A DNA stretch of 64,000 bases from Sycobia sp. Sy_11. Its lineage: Eukaryota > Arthropoda > Insecta > Hymenoptera > Epichrysomallidae. Positions 39,301-51,300 of this stretch are shown here, in pieces. A program made the translations under genes and the position numbers. Location of the stretch: the NCBI GenBank assembly GCA_018907035.1, contig JACCIC010000005.1:2072501-2136500 (forward strand). The letters run 5' to 3'. Numbering within the stretch: the first letter of the stretch is position 1; every line of letters begins with the position of its first letter. The notes below the pieces were generated by a model. The model worked only from the letters and a program-made list of their open reading frames with translations, was not told where the DNA came from and did not search any database.

Positions 39301-41335
39301 CGGAATCTTGGAAGAGATCTTTGGAGGACTTATTTTGGAGGTAGAGTTACCAAACTCAATTTAGACCAAATATGTAATTTATGTGCAATGGTCTCTTCTT
39401 GTTTATATTTTTATATGCTTTTTTATATATAAAGATGGTTAGATCGAAAATCTTTAATTTGCAGTTTGTTTATAAAACAATATATATTGAAATTTCACGC
39501 AATGCAATAAATATTTGAAGCGACACGTATATATATTTTTGCATTATTAGCTTATAGATTATTTCGATATTAATTGATATTATATATATATATATACATA
39601 GGTGCACGGTGACGCGAGTTATGCCGGTCAGGGCGTCAATCAAGAATGCCTCATGCTGACCGGATCGCCGCATTTCGAAATCGGCGGCACGATTCACCTA
39701 GCTGTGAACAACCAGGTGGGTTTTACTGCGCCGCCCTCAAGGAGCAGATCTTCGAGGTACTGCACGGATTTAGGAAAAATCATCGCCGCGCCGATAATCC
39801 ACGTTAATGCAGACGAGCCAGAGGTAAGTAGACGTAAGTAACTGATATTTGTTTAAAACCAAAAGTAGAAAAAACAATTCTTATTATTCGCCCGCTAATG
39901 TGGTGCACTGTATACGATGGAAGTCTGATAATGTGTATTGATTGCAGATGGTATTGAGGGCAGCAAGGCTCGCTTACAGATATCAAAGGAAGTTCCGTAA
40001 AGACGTCTTTGTGGATCTAAATTGTTTTAGACGATGGGGACACAACGAATTGGACGATCCTACTTTCACAAATCCGCTTATTTATAAAATAATACACGAA
40101 AGACAGTAAGTCAAATACTTTTTATAAATAAATATCATACAATACATATATTATATATACTTCTTTAGAGCTATTATATTCGATATTTTACTTTGTTTCT
40201 TTGTAGTTAAAAAAAATAGACAATACGGGAGAGCTTTTTAATTGATTAGATTGTTTATATACTTACTATTAATACAATGAAAAACAAGTGTAAATATTAG
40301 GAATGTATATTCGTGAGGGGAAAGATAAATAATTTAACAATAATTTGATTATGGTGATTTTACATTTATTATAGGAAAGGCATAAAAAACCTCCACTCGG
40401 TGGAGGAAAAAGCCGCTAACTTTATAATTATAAGCCAAAGTTTCAAAGGTAAAAAATATAATTTTTTATACCGAACAAAGAATAACGGAATTCTACAAAT
40501 GGTCACAACAATCGCTAGCGCTCTTACCACACAAATATTCTTATCGTAAAATATCATACAAAGAGGTGAAGCCTAAGGCATGAGGATCCTTCCGCTGTGC
40601 TTCCTCGGCTACCTGACAGCCCCAACGTCTTGGGCACGGGAACAGCCCTTGCTGTCAACGGCAGCTAGTGGGCGCAGACGCCGCTTGGGAAGGTCCTATG
40701 AATCGAGCACAGGGGCTGATCTCACCAAGGCCTCAATACCTTGGTCGCCAAGTGACAGCCGATGCTGAATCGCACGGGATCTGATCAATGAAGATCAGTC
40801 AAGCTACACACAAGCTTTCTCGTACTATACACTGACTCACGCACTTATTAACACACAACTTCAACCAATTGAAGGACGGAAAATGATTAAAGAAAAGAAG
40901 AGAAATCCGAACAGTCGAAACAACAAGGCAGTAATGCCTTGCCGATCTCTCTCATAAGCATCGAGCGCTCGGAACCATAGGAGAGGGAGAGGGATGTTTA
41001 TAACGGACAAGCCGAAGGGCATACGACGGTCCTTTTATGATACGGGAGAGACGAACTATAAGCGAAGAGGCTAGTGAGTCGCACAGTTCGGCCAGATGTA
41101 CGCCTGCATTTCTTCATCCGTCTTCACTGGCCCTCGCTGTTTACTCTCTCTCCCTCTCGCTCTCGCTCTCTCTCTCTCCCGCGCGCTCTCTTTCTCTCTT
41201 TCTCTGTCTCTAGTTGCGGCCTGTCTGGCATCTGTGAGAACCAAACAAGATTGAAACCTTATCTTGAAGCTAATTGATTTTTAATTATTTTTTACAAGCA
41301 CTTTCAGTACAAAGTAAAATGTAGTTTACTTTAAA

Positions 41336-41394
<59 letters not shown>

Positions 41395-44300
41395 ATAGTT
41401 TAGAATAACATTTTTAAAAATTTTAGACAACTATATATTTATTGATAAAATTTTAGATCGATTCCCGACCGTTATGTGGATAACTTAATAAAATCAAAAG
41501 TTTTAACCCAGCAAGAAGCTAACATTGTCACTGAGCAGCACACAAATAAATTAGCAATAGCTCTGCAGAAGGTGGACGAATACATACCGCAAGCAACTTA
41601 TTACACCGGGAGATGGTCCATGCTCAAACAAGCGGACTCATCTATAACACATTGGGACACAGGAGTCGATACAAATCTTTTGCAGTTTATAGCGAACAAG
41701 AGCGTCCGATATCCGGATGAGCTGGTAAATCGTAAATCAAGTTAATTACATGATTCCGATTTGAAACTTGCATTATTCATTCGATATCCCATCAAAATTA
41801 TTCAAACTATTGCCTATTTTTGACATACTACTGTGTATAAATATGAGTAAGACTTTTCAATCTTAACTTTCCCGGTTTATCGATTCGGATAAATGTTTTT
41901 ATTTTTAAATTGATAGTACTGTTAGAGTTATCTGTGCCAAATTTCATGCAAATATCTTCATTTGTCATATAGCTATGTTTGTGTTTTATGAAAAAAGAAA
42001 AGTTGTCTCTTCGGTTTTTATAATGTTTGAAATTATTCAACAAAGAGGTAGCATTAAATTTTGTGCACGAAATGAAATGTCGGCCGCCGAAACGTTCAGA
42101 ATGTTGCAGAAGGCCTTTGGTAAGAAGTCAATGTCCAGAGCAAGCGTTTTTGATTGGCGCAAATGGTTCAAAGAAGTTGGAGAACACGTTGAAGACGAAC
42201 CACAATAAAGACGACCAAGAATATCTACTGATGGACTACACGTCGACAAAATCAAAGAATTGGTTCTGCAAAATACTAGAGCGCTTGCTGATATTGTTAA
42301 AATTTCAAATGGGTCAGTCAACACCATTTTGAAAAAGATTTTGTGCCTGAAAAGAGTGAAATCTCGATTAGTGCCAAAAATACTCAATTTTTTTAAAAAA
42401 TAGCGTCGCACGGAGGTTTGTGAAACGATGCTTTAGGTTTATTAGGATAAGATGGAACGCAAAATAACTGGAGATAAGATTTGGGTCTGCGCTTACCATC
42501 CAGAAATAACCGATCAATCGAGGAAATATCGTGCCAAAGGAGAGCGGAGACCGAAAAAATCACGTCAAAGTCGCTCGAAAATCAAGGTTATTCTCACTTT
42601 TTTCTTTGATTATCGTGGTGTGGTGCATTATGAGTTCTTTTCAATCGGCCGAACGGCCAACAAAGAATATTATTTGAGTGTTACGCGTCGTTTGCGTGAA
42701 GCTATTGTCTCAAAGGGTCAGATTTATGGAAAGACGACTTTTGGTTTTTGCATCACGATAATGCACCAGCTCACACTGCAATGATTTCACGTGAAAATTG
42801 CGCCAAAAATTCAACCCGGAATACGAGTATAAAAAATGTTTTAAAATTTGGAAAAAACGTTGGCATAGTTGCATTGCATCCGGTTTTAGAAGAATAAATA
42901 AAGATTTGAAAAGTTATAAATTAAGTCTTACTCATGTTTATACACAGTAGTATATACTTCACATTAATTTTGCCTAAATTTTCCGGGCAACGAATTCCGA
43001 AATTAGAAATTTAAAGAATGAATTGCAGAGAGCAACTTTATATAATGAAAATATGTTTGCTAGAATGTTCATCCTACGCTTCTGAAGAGTCACATCGAAC
43101 GTAGAATTAAAAAGATCGAGAGCGGAGCTCAATTCGATTGGTCGACGGCGGAAGCAATGGCCTTTGGAAGCCTGCTATATCAGGGTTACAATGTCAGAAT
43201 AAGTGGGGAAGACATTGGCCGAGGAACTTTTTCACACAGGCATGCTATGCTGGTCGATCAATCCACAGGAGGTTAATTAATTGACACTATATGATACATG
43301 CATACAAATGCATAAGATCTTTTTTAATAGACCAGTTTTTTAAACTTTTTTTAATGAATCAGTTCCTATAGAATTCACATCGTATTTTGATAAATTTTTA
43401 TTAATTTGTTTTAACGTGGTACAATTTATTGTTTTTGAATAAATAATTAGATCATTTCTTATTTATATGAAATTTTATTACCTGAAAATTTTTGGAATTG
43501 CTTTTTAGCACAAAGTATATATGAAAATAATGCCATTCTAACTTTGTCTATCGGAATGATACAGATAATGTTTACCGACTATGAACGTGAGAATATGAAA
43601 AACTTTTCACGATGATTACAACTTATTGTTCTTCTTATATGCAAGTGAAAAATTTCAATTTGTCACTTTACGTGTTTTACTTAAAACGTATTACTTTTAA
43701 GAACTATTCTATTATTAATAGCGTATACGACAATCAAATCCTGATTCTGCAAGATCTTTCGCAGAAATCCACATACCCCTGAATTCAATGGTCGAGGGCC
43801 AGGTGGGCCAGATCGAACTGGCCAACAGCATTCTGTCGGAGGAGGCGGTCCTCGGCTACGAGTACGGTGTCAGCATCACCCTGCCCAACACGCTCACGAT
43901 CTGGGAGGCGCAGTTCGGCGACTTCTTCAACGGCGCCCAGATAATGATCGACACCCTGATCAGCGGTGGCGAGACGAAGTGGATGATGGCGTGCGGGTTG
44001 ACGATGCTGCTGCCCCACGGCTACGACGGCGCCGGGCCCGAGCACACCTCCTGCAAGCTGGAGCGATTTCTGCAGCTGACCGACAGTAAGGAGGATCAGC
44101 CCGACGGTGACGACGTCAACATGCACGTCGTTAATCCCACTACGCCAGCTCAGTATTTTCATTTGTTGAGGCGCCAGGTACGCACGCACGCACACACGTA
44201 TAAGCATCGAAAAGCTTCTCAATGTGTCAATAATAAAATCAATATACTTTGTTTTTTTTAATGGTCTATAGACTTTATTTTTCAATAAAGAGAACAGTCA

Positions 44301-45246
44301 TTTGGATTGGTAAAACATTTGCATAATCTATATTACGGTATAGGACACATGTAAACATTCTTTGGCATAAAAATAATGTGTTAATATTATAATAACGAAT
44401 CAACTTCTTTTCAGATGGTAAGGAATTTTAGGAAACCTCTAATAATCGTAGCTCCCAAAACATTGCTTCGACACGCTTCGGCCACATCAGAATTCGAAGA
44501 CGTAGCTCCTGGAACTAGCTTTAAAGCAGTCATAGGTACTTTTTATTCTGTCAACATTTATATTTCTTAAAACAATACAATGAGAAAAATGAGAAATTAA
44601 TGAAAAAAAAATTATTTTCTCTAGGTGATAAAAAAGCAAATGAAAATGCAGTACGTAAAGTAATTCTAGTCAGCGGAAAACACTATTACGCACTTGAAAA
44701 TCATAGAGAAATTTTAGGAATTCAAAATGTAGCAATCATTAGACTTGAGTGCTTATGTCCATTCCCAGTTGTCGAACTCAATGAAGAAATTAACAAATAT
44801 AAAAATGCGCAAAGTAAGCACCATAAATATACTTAGATAATGAATAAAAATTACATACATGATATACATTATCATTAATGAATGCTATGATATGAAAAGC
44901 GTTTAAATTAATCAAGTAAATAAATCTTACCTATTTATTGAGAAAAATATAATTTATTAATCTACAAAAATAATTATTAGCTTTTATTTGGAGTCAAGAA
45001 GAGCAGCGAAACATGGGAGCATGGAGCTTTATTAAGCCTAGATTTGAAAATCTGTGTGGACGTCAAGTATGCACTGTTTTTTATATTTTTTTACTATCTT
45101 CGGGAATATATTTTAATAATTAAATTATTAATTTTTAGTTACGTTATTCTGGGCGAGAGCCTCTAGCAACGTCAGCTGTTGGCATTGGCCAATTGCATCA
45201 ACGTGAAAGTGAAGAAGTTGTCGTTCAACCATTCGCAATGAAATGA
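33400..45246 (+). CDS. DHTKD1: 2-oxoadipate dehydrogenase E1 (DHTKD1), mitochondrial
   Basis: Thirteen exons give 948 aa: 33400-33568, 33971-34305, 36087-36306, 37923-38272, 39602-39823, 39948-40105, 41457-41724, 43064-43271, 43765-44177, 44415-44535, 44625-44813, 44981-45066, 45139-45246. The Arg-rich, acid-poor start [17 protein letters not shown] fits a mitochondrial presequence, and [12 protein letters not shown] matches the family start. Thiamine-diphosphate and active-site motifs are present: [45 protein letters not shown] and AVNNQVGFT, then [12 protein letters not shown]. The transketolase-like pyrimidine domain carries [22 protein letters not shown] and [13 protein letters not shown], and the C-terminal part carries [19 protein letters not shown] and [12 protein letters not shown] motifs. 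The E1 subunit decarboxylates 2-oxoadipate towards glutaryl-CoA, with DLST and DLD, in lysine/tryptophan breakdown. Intron 1 needs a non-consensus GC-AG donor (AAG|GCAGGT). Exons 1-5 and 9 are GC-rich, the others AT-rich. OGDH is the nearest alternative but is about 1,000 aa with a different N-terminus. Confidence 0.95.
34936..35190 (+). mobile_element. MITE-like hairpin element, copy 2 of 3
   Basis: It begins with GACAGTCAGATTGTCCTTG, has an AT-rich middle of AAATA/AAATTA runs, then the inverted motif AAAGGACAACCTGACTCC. The outer block GTTGTCCGATGT, then CGCTACCGTTTAACTTCGG and GGTCTAAA, matches copies at 15240-15520 and 53265-53535. It lies in DHTKD1 intron 2, which otherwise holds AT-rich sequence without recognisable exons. 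Confidence 0.75.
37215..37520. mobile_element. TIR element, copy 2 of 3 (short)
   Basis: The left end (TTTGGTCAAAATTGTGTGAG, ACTATCTCCAACTTGAACCC, TTTTTAGGACC) is matched in inverted form by the right end. Read from the minus strand the right end gives CTATCAGATATGGGTGAGAG, TTGGGTCCAAATTAAGTGAG and TACCTCGATTAAAAT. The CTATCAGATATGGGTG end closely resembles CTATCGGATATGGGTG of copy 1. At about 305 bp it is internally deleted relative to the other copies. It lies in DHTKD1 intron 3. Confidence 0.6.
38430..39390. mobile_element. TIR element, copy 3 of 3
   Basis: The left end (TTTAGTCCAGATTGAGCGAG, then GTTCCAAAAAAAGCCCTCTA) and the right end (minus strand: TTTGGTCTAAATTGAGTTTG, then CTACCTCCAAAATAAGTCCTC) form a diverged inverted pair of the same pattern as copies 1 and 2. 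About 960 bp, no coding sequence, in DHTKD1 intron 4. Confidence 0.5.
40375..41280. other. GC-richer foreign-looking segment in DHTKD1 intron 6
   Basis: Most of the 40106-41456 intron is unlike the AT-rich surroundings. It starts with a perfect hairpin, CCTCCA-CTCGG-TGGAGG, near 40390. It continues as a GC-richer stretch from about 40565, for example GCTGTGCTTCCTCGGCTACC and CAGACGCCGCTTGGGAAGG, with the short repeat GATCTGATCAATGAAGATCAG-like near 40775. It ends in a CT-rich pyrimidine tract at 41140-41215. No long open frame or recognisable domain. It could be a retroelement UTR/solo LTR or a non-coding RNA relic. Confidence 0.45.
41336..41384. repeat. (CA)n microsatellite
   Basis: A pure CA run ending in a short TA stretch, 73 bases upstream of DHTKD1 exon 7. 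Confidence 0.97.
41828..42950 (+). mobile_element. mariner-family DNA transposon, internally decayed
   Basis: Terminal inverted repeats of about 28 bp start CTACTGTGTATAAA and differ at one position. TA target-site duplications lie outside at 41826-41827 and 42951-42952. The interior encodes mariner transposase fragments in the plus direction. The length of 1,123 bp is shorter than the usual ~1.3 kb, indicating deletions. It lies in DHTKD1 intron 7, between the exons ending 41724 and starting 43064. Confidence 0.95.
42023..42840 (+). pseudogene. mariner transposase relic
   Basis: The N-terminal helix-turn-helix part is recognisable (REIIQQRG-like start, then [13 protein letters not shown] and SVFDWRKWF) but stops at a TAA at about 42206. 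After the stop the same frame continues RRPRISTD and [13 protein letters not shown] to another stop. It resumes with [29 protein letters not shown] and [12 protein letters not shown]. The third catalytic motif, [10 protein letters not shown], lies in a shifted frame near 42755-42785. The first Asp (in TGDK, normally GDE) and second Asp (FFD) persist. Stops and a frameshift make it inactive. Confidence 0.93.
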
Positions 45247-45251
45247 AATAC

Positions 45252-45267
45252 AATAAATTAGAATAAA
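45252..45267 (+). terminator. DHTKD1 poly(A) signals
   Basis: Two AATAAA hexamers, at 45252-45257 and 45262-45267, sit within 25 bases of the DHTKD1 stop codon. The 3' UTR would therefore be very short. Confidence 0.6.
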
Positions 45268-45770
45268 CGTTATTATGGACTTCTAGATGTATATCATGTT
45301 ATATTTATATTTATTAGCTTTTAAAAATGTTTAATACTTCAAAAGAATTAAAAAAAATCTTTTGAATTAAATATTAATAATTAAATAGTGTCTAAAAAAT
45401 CATTATAAAACTTAAATATATATAATTTTCTTAAAAATTGTTTATTATTTAAAAGTATTTTAACAAAAATAAATTAAGTCATTTTTTAATTACAAATAAA
45501 TAATTGAACGATCTAATAAAATCAAACAAAATTTACATTTTTAAAATGCAGTTGATTAAGCTTATATAAAAATTCATAAATTTCCTTTGTGTTATTTATA
45601 TACACAGGTAATCAGAGCTTTCTAATAACAATATATTGCGGAAAATGACTGTTTTAAATTAAAAATGACTTTGATTACGTTTGTCTTGTAAAATTACATT
45701 CAATTATGTTAAAAAATACGACTTTCATTAATTTTAAATTTTTTTAAATTGAAACTAAAAGATTATATTA

Positions 45771-47975
45771 TTAGTTACTTGCTTTTTTATTTTCTGGTGC
45801 GCAAGTTTCTTCTGCAATACCATTTTTCAATTCATTCTGCAAACAAACAAGAATATTCATTACATTTTGTACAGTTTACTTCAACTATAAGTAATTGTTA
45901 ATTTATCTTACTTTTTCATTATCTAAGCGTTGGTATTCTTTTGAAACTAGTTCCTTTAATTCTTCCTGAAATAAAAGTAAGCACCTATTTTAAAAGAATG
46001 TTCGAATTATACTTTTAACTAAATTTTTTAAAATTAATATAGAACTCACTCCCCATCCAAGTTTTTCAGCAAATAACTGACTTCCTTTATCACATTCACC
46101 TAACCAAGCAACATCGCGACTATTATGCGTATCGAAATTTAATCCATTATATATACCTAAAAGTTTTGATAATCTATCTGGCATTCCAACTTTTTCTTTA
46201 TTAATAAGTAATCTTGGACATTCTGCATTTACTCTACAAAAATTTTTAATTCGATAAACCTTTAATAGTATTTCTGCAAGAAAATATTTGTTTAGCCTTA
46301 TAAATATAAATCTGTACCTGTTAATCAATGATGCAAATGGTTGTACAAGTAAACTTGACCCCATTATTATTAAAAGTTCTGCTTGTCGAAAATCTTGAGC
46401 TATTAATGTATCAAATCGATCAGATAACATTTCTCCAAAAAAAACAATATCTGGTTTAACGACACCTTTACCACAGTCATCACATATTGGAACAGTAACT
46501 TCTTTAATTTTTTCTAATGATAAATATGGATTACATAAATTTAATAGCACAAAAATAAATACTAAATATATTTGTTATTATCTATTGGAATTTTACCTTT
46601 CATCCAAGATAAGTTATATTGATTACCACATTCTAAACAATGTCCAGTCTCAAAAGTTCCATGAGCTTCCACTAATTTCTCTTCAGGTAGTCCAGCTATT
46701 CTTTCCAAAGTATCAATATTTTGAGTATAATGTCTTAGCAATAATCCTTTATCATATAGTAAACGAATTAAATAATGAGAAAGTGTTGGTTTGTATCCTT
46801 CAGGAAGTAATTCCTTTGCAAGTACAAAGAAAGGCTCAGGATTGCTTTTAAAAAAGTCAAGTTCGAAAATTGCTTGTGGATGAGGTAATTTATATTTATC
46901 TAAATTATGATACAACCCACTTTTTGGAGAACGAAAGTCAGGAATTCCTGCAGCTAAATATTACTAAAATTTTATTGATGTTTTTATGAATCTGTTAAGT
47001 GAAGTTCTATTCAAATTGAGTAAATAAATACAAAATCTTAGTACAATCTGTTTTTGATATTAATTTGTATTGTGAAATATTGTTAACACTAGATTTCCTA
47101 TCATTCATTACACTTTTTCATATACATGCACCCTAAGAAGAATTTTGAAAAAATGTATGAAAACAAAATATTTCCAATAAAAGTTTTTTATTGAACATCT
47201 GTCATCAATTACTTTGTGGTAAGTAAATAAAAGTATAATTTTAAGACAATTAATGTTTGGTTAAATCTGAGAAATTTCTTGAAATTTTAACTAAATAATT
47301 ATGATATTATATCTAATTCCATAAATTTTTTGTTATTCACTCCAAAAGTGATAGAACCTCTTTAAATAAACACTATAAGTAAATGACTTACATGTTGATA
47401 TACCTGCACCTGCCATTGTTATTATTTTCGTTATATTATTATTTTGAATATAATCAACTATCCCATCCAACGAGGTCTCATTTAAAACATTTCCGCCAGG
47501 AACACTTTTAGACGAATCAAAGATATGCAATTTGTTTTCAAAATATTTGCGAATTATATTCATTGTAGATTCTGAATCTTGCCCTTCGATTTGTTCAAAA
47601 GATGAATTTGGTGATTCATGTTCTTCAGTATTTTCTAAAAAATTTAATATGGCATAATATAGTAATAGTAAAGATTTAATAGTTTTATTTTATTAATAAA
47701 CTAAATGTGTATTATAAAAATTTCAAAATGAAATTTGAAATCGTAAGTCTATTTTATTATTTAACGTAATCCTATATTTTATTTTATTCTATTTTCAATT
47801 TTGTACTAGATTTTCTTTTTATTATATGTCTGAATTTCTCACATATTTACAAAAAAATAAACTGTATAATAAATATTTATTAAATAAAATGCAACATGAT
47901 TATAAAAGGTTACCCATTTTTATAGATTATATTTATACCTTTTTTATTTTCCTCCACTTCTTTCTTACATTCCAT
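45771..47975 (-). CDS. Sirt2: NAD-dependent protein deacetylase, SIRT2-type
   Basis: Seven exons on the minus strand give 378 aa: 47975-47939, 47634-47392, 46953-46597, 46513-46318, 46233-46050, 45965-45912, 45836-45771. All junctions are in phase. The NAD-binding motif [16 protein letters not shown] spans the exon 2/3 junction at about residue 94. Next come [10 protein letters not shown], the catalytic His in VEAHGTF, and the zinc-binding pairs CLEC and CDDC, then [35 protein letters not shown] and DVAWLGECD. These features and the length match SIRT2, which removes acetyl groups from lysines on tubulin, histones and metabolic enzymes, mainly in the cytosol. The short acidic start [12 protein letters not shown] gives no mitochondrial targeting signal. 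SIRT3 is the closest alternative but has different zinc-region spacing and a mitochondrial presequence. It is convergent with DHTKD1, 525 bp between stop codons. Confidence 0.95.
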
Positions 47976-48339
47976 AACTTCACAAAATGTGAATTCACTG
48001 ATATGAAAAAACAGCTATATTACTGAACTAAACACGCATGTTATAACAATACAATAATATCTGTTAAAAATTGTAGTTTGCAAAACTGTATTGAGGACAA
48101 GTTAACATAATTATTCATAGATTTCATGATGATAAATTTATATTATATAAGTATTAAACTTCGCTGAAATTTTTGATCTATATAACTTACATATACTATG
48201 TATATATTATATTTACATCTATATAATTTTTCTCATCTACAATATAGTAACAGAATAAGAGCAATAATAATATCTAATAATAATAATACCACACAAGTAT
48301 ATATAGGTAATTGAGATGTTGCTGAGAAATGAGGGCTTT
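47976..48339. promoter_or_regulatory. SIRT2 upstream region
   Basis: AT-rich sequence upstream of the minus-strand SIRT2 start. It is bounded on the right by the large inverted-repeat element. No specific promoter motif can be supported. Confidence 0.25.
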
Positions 48340-51300
48340 TCTACCGTCACTACCGTTTGGCGGCGCCAGTTGGCCTTGGTTGTGACGTAATACGACTACA
48401 TTCGACGTGTCACGAAACCGTATTTTGTCATGTCCTTTTACACTCCTTTTATAACCGCGAAATATAATTATGTAATAAAAAAATAGCTTAAACGATCAAA
48501 AATAAGTATTTTATACCTATAGCAAATATGTATTTTATAATAGTTTATAAATACAAATAATATTGAATCACTTGATAGCGCAAAGGACACGGACATTAAA
48601 AATATATATTATTCGTATAGAATCGATATGTATGGGCATTCTGTTCAAATAAATATTTGAACTACATTTTATAATTGAGTTCGATCGCCAACATACCTAC
48701 ATGCGCATAGCTGAAACTAGAGGATGCACATTTATAACCGCCGAGGAATTCCCGCAATTAAGCGACGCTGCATGGGAGCAGCTGCAGCGTACACAACCAG
48801 CAAGGGAGAAGGACGGTCGATGCGCGGATTGGCGCTCGCTATACTTGGGGTGGGGAGTTGCGATGTGTGCGGGGGTGTGCATGGAGAAGTTTTTGCGGAT
48901 AAAAACACTTCGCTTTTGGCAGCCGCGCAGTATTATAATTATCGAATAAAGCTAACGTTTAAATTAATATTGTTCTTATTTCATTTATATAATAATTTTA
49001 ATTAATACTCTAAAATATTGAATTTCAAACGGCACATTTTTCGTGCGCTATAGCTTATTTTTACAGGATAGAGACATCACATGGTATAGAGATAAATCCC
49101 GCAAAATTTTAAAAATATTAGAACAATTTTATTGTAATAAATATAGTAACGTAATATGAAAAGGAAAGTTCTTACAAATATATTAAAAATACTTAAATCA
49201 CTTTATTTATAATATTTTTATATGCCAAAGAGATAAATTGAAATAATCCTTATAAAATCATAAAATACGTCATATTGACGTTAGCTACAATAACCTAAAT
49301 TATATTCAAAATATTTTATATTTTTGAACAATTCCAATATTTTTATAACATGCACTTCAAATTTTTTCGAACGTATAATGGCTGGTACATACGATAAGTC
49401 ATTTGTTTAAATTACATTTTTTCTAATTCTTCTGGAGTTTTGACTTTACAAACATCTCCAAAGACAGAACTATATTTATTCATATATTTCTATTGTAAAA
49501 TTAACATTTAGTTTTATTTTTCCCAAGGATTTCAGCTTCTATTTTTTTAATTTTTCATTATTCATTATAGAAATGTTCATTTCTTTTAAAAATAGCTCTT
49601 AGACACAATTCTGATAAATGTCAAATATCTTAGCAGGTTCATGTAATTGTAATTCTGGAAACGTTTGTGATGATTTCACAACAAAGTGTCAGCCTATTTA
49701 TACATTTGTTTCTAAAATCTATATTCTAAAATTATATCCTTAAAACTTTTTTATACTTTTCAGGGCTTGAATCATATAATCCATTATTTTATAATGTTTA
49801 ACATTTTTAAACTTTAAAAGATTTTAAATCTTTTTCTTTATAAAAAATTCCGACTTATAAAACTAAAGAAACTTGTACTCAGAAATTACAAAATTTTCAC
49901 GAAGCTGACAAGTATATTTTATTCCCAGTGCAAGTAAAAGATTTCATTCTTTTCTATAACAAATATATGCATAGACATACGTTTTGCAACGAAATCGTCA
50001 AAAACATTTTTAGAGTTACGTAGTCATACAAACATGCTTATATGTATTTCATTAATCAGGATCATGCTTATTTCAAAAGGTCATGTCAAAGAGCTATTTT
50101 TAAAAGAAATGAACATTTTTACGATTACTGATGAACAAGTTAACTTAAAACTATAATCCTTGGGCAAATTAATAATAAATGTTGGTTTTATACAAAAGAA
50201 AAAAACAATATAAATAAATAGTCCTGTATTTGGAGATTTTTGTAAAATCAAAACTCCAGAACAGTTAGCAAAAATGTAATTTACATAAATGACTTATCCC
50301 AGGTAGCGGCTATATTATCAACTAATGGATTATGAAATAAAACATCAAATGGATGCATGCCAAAGAAAGTACAGATTTCGAAAACCTACGTTTACGGGCA
50401 CGACAGCGAATCTCTCAATTACATACATCCATTCATTGTAGAATATATGAGATTTTCCAGTCACAGCACTGGTTATTACAAAGCCACTCGCGATGTAAAT
50501 TTATTTTTTATAATTAAATAATGCATAATAAATTCGAATGCGTAGTTTCTGCTTTAACTATATAGATCTAAATAAATTCGTAAATAAAAACTATAATAAA
50601 TTATAAACATTTCGCTGACTTGCTTTACAAATAAATAATACAACTTTTTCTTTCCTCGGTTTATAATATAATCGAATATAATTTAAAATATCGTGTAATA
50701 TATAATTTATCATTAAAATCATTATTTGTAATATAATAATTCTAGATTTACATGTCTAAAATAACATTAATTTTTAAAGTTTAAGAATATTATATTATAT
50801 AATCTGTTTGTAACTAATATCCTATATTTATCAGTTATCTTTATTCATAATTTTAGTCGCGCCGAGTAACATTATCCTAATACAAACAGTTCTTATAAAT
50901 ATACCAATCTCAATTTTAATTTCACGAATTGATTTTATTATAATAATTCAATCTTAACACCACATGCATACGTATCTTAAGATTATATTTTCTATCATAT
51001 TGTAGTAATATATACTTCCATTTAAATAAATAAAACAGTTACAAAATCTTAATTTTATCTGTAATTATAACTATTCGACGAAATTATATTAAGTTTCACC
51101 TTGAGAAAACTTAAACCTAAAGCTTATATTTTAATAATAAATGTTAAAATTAAATATAAATATGACAAACATAAATTAGTACGTAACAGGCTATAATGCA
51201 TGGGAAAAATTGGAATTTTTCAAAAATATAAAATATTATGAATGTATTTTAAGTTATTATAGCTAACGTCAATTTGATGTATTTTATAATTTTATGTGAA

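Noticed and set aside
41975..42784. Separate genes for the 77- and 110-codon frames
   Set aside because: Both are pieces of one decayed mariner transposase bounded by TIRs.
48697..48949. Small GC-rich frame (RGCTFITAEEFPQLSDAAWE) in the left arm of the foldback element
   Set aside because: There is an open frame on both strands, no recognisable domain and no splice support. Treated as part of the element's arm-specific insertion.
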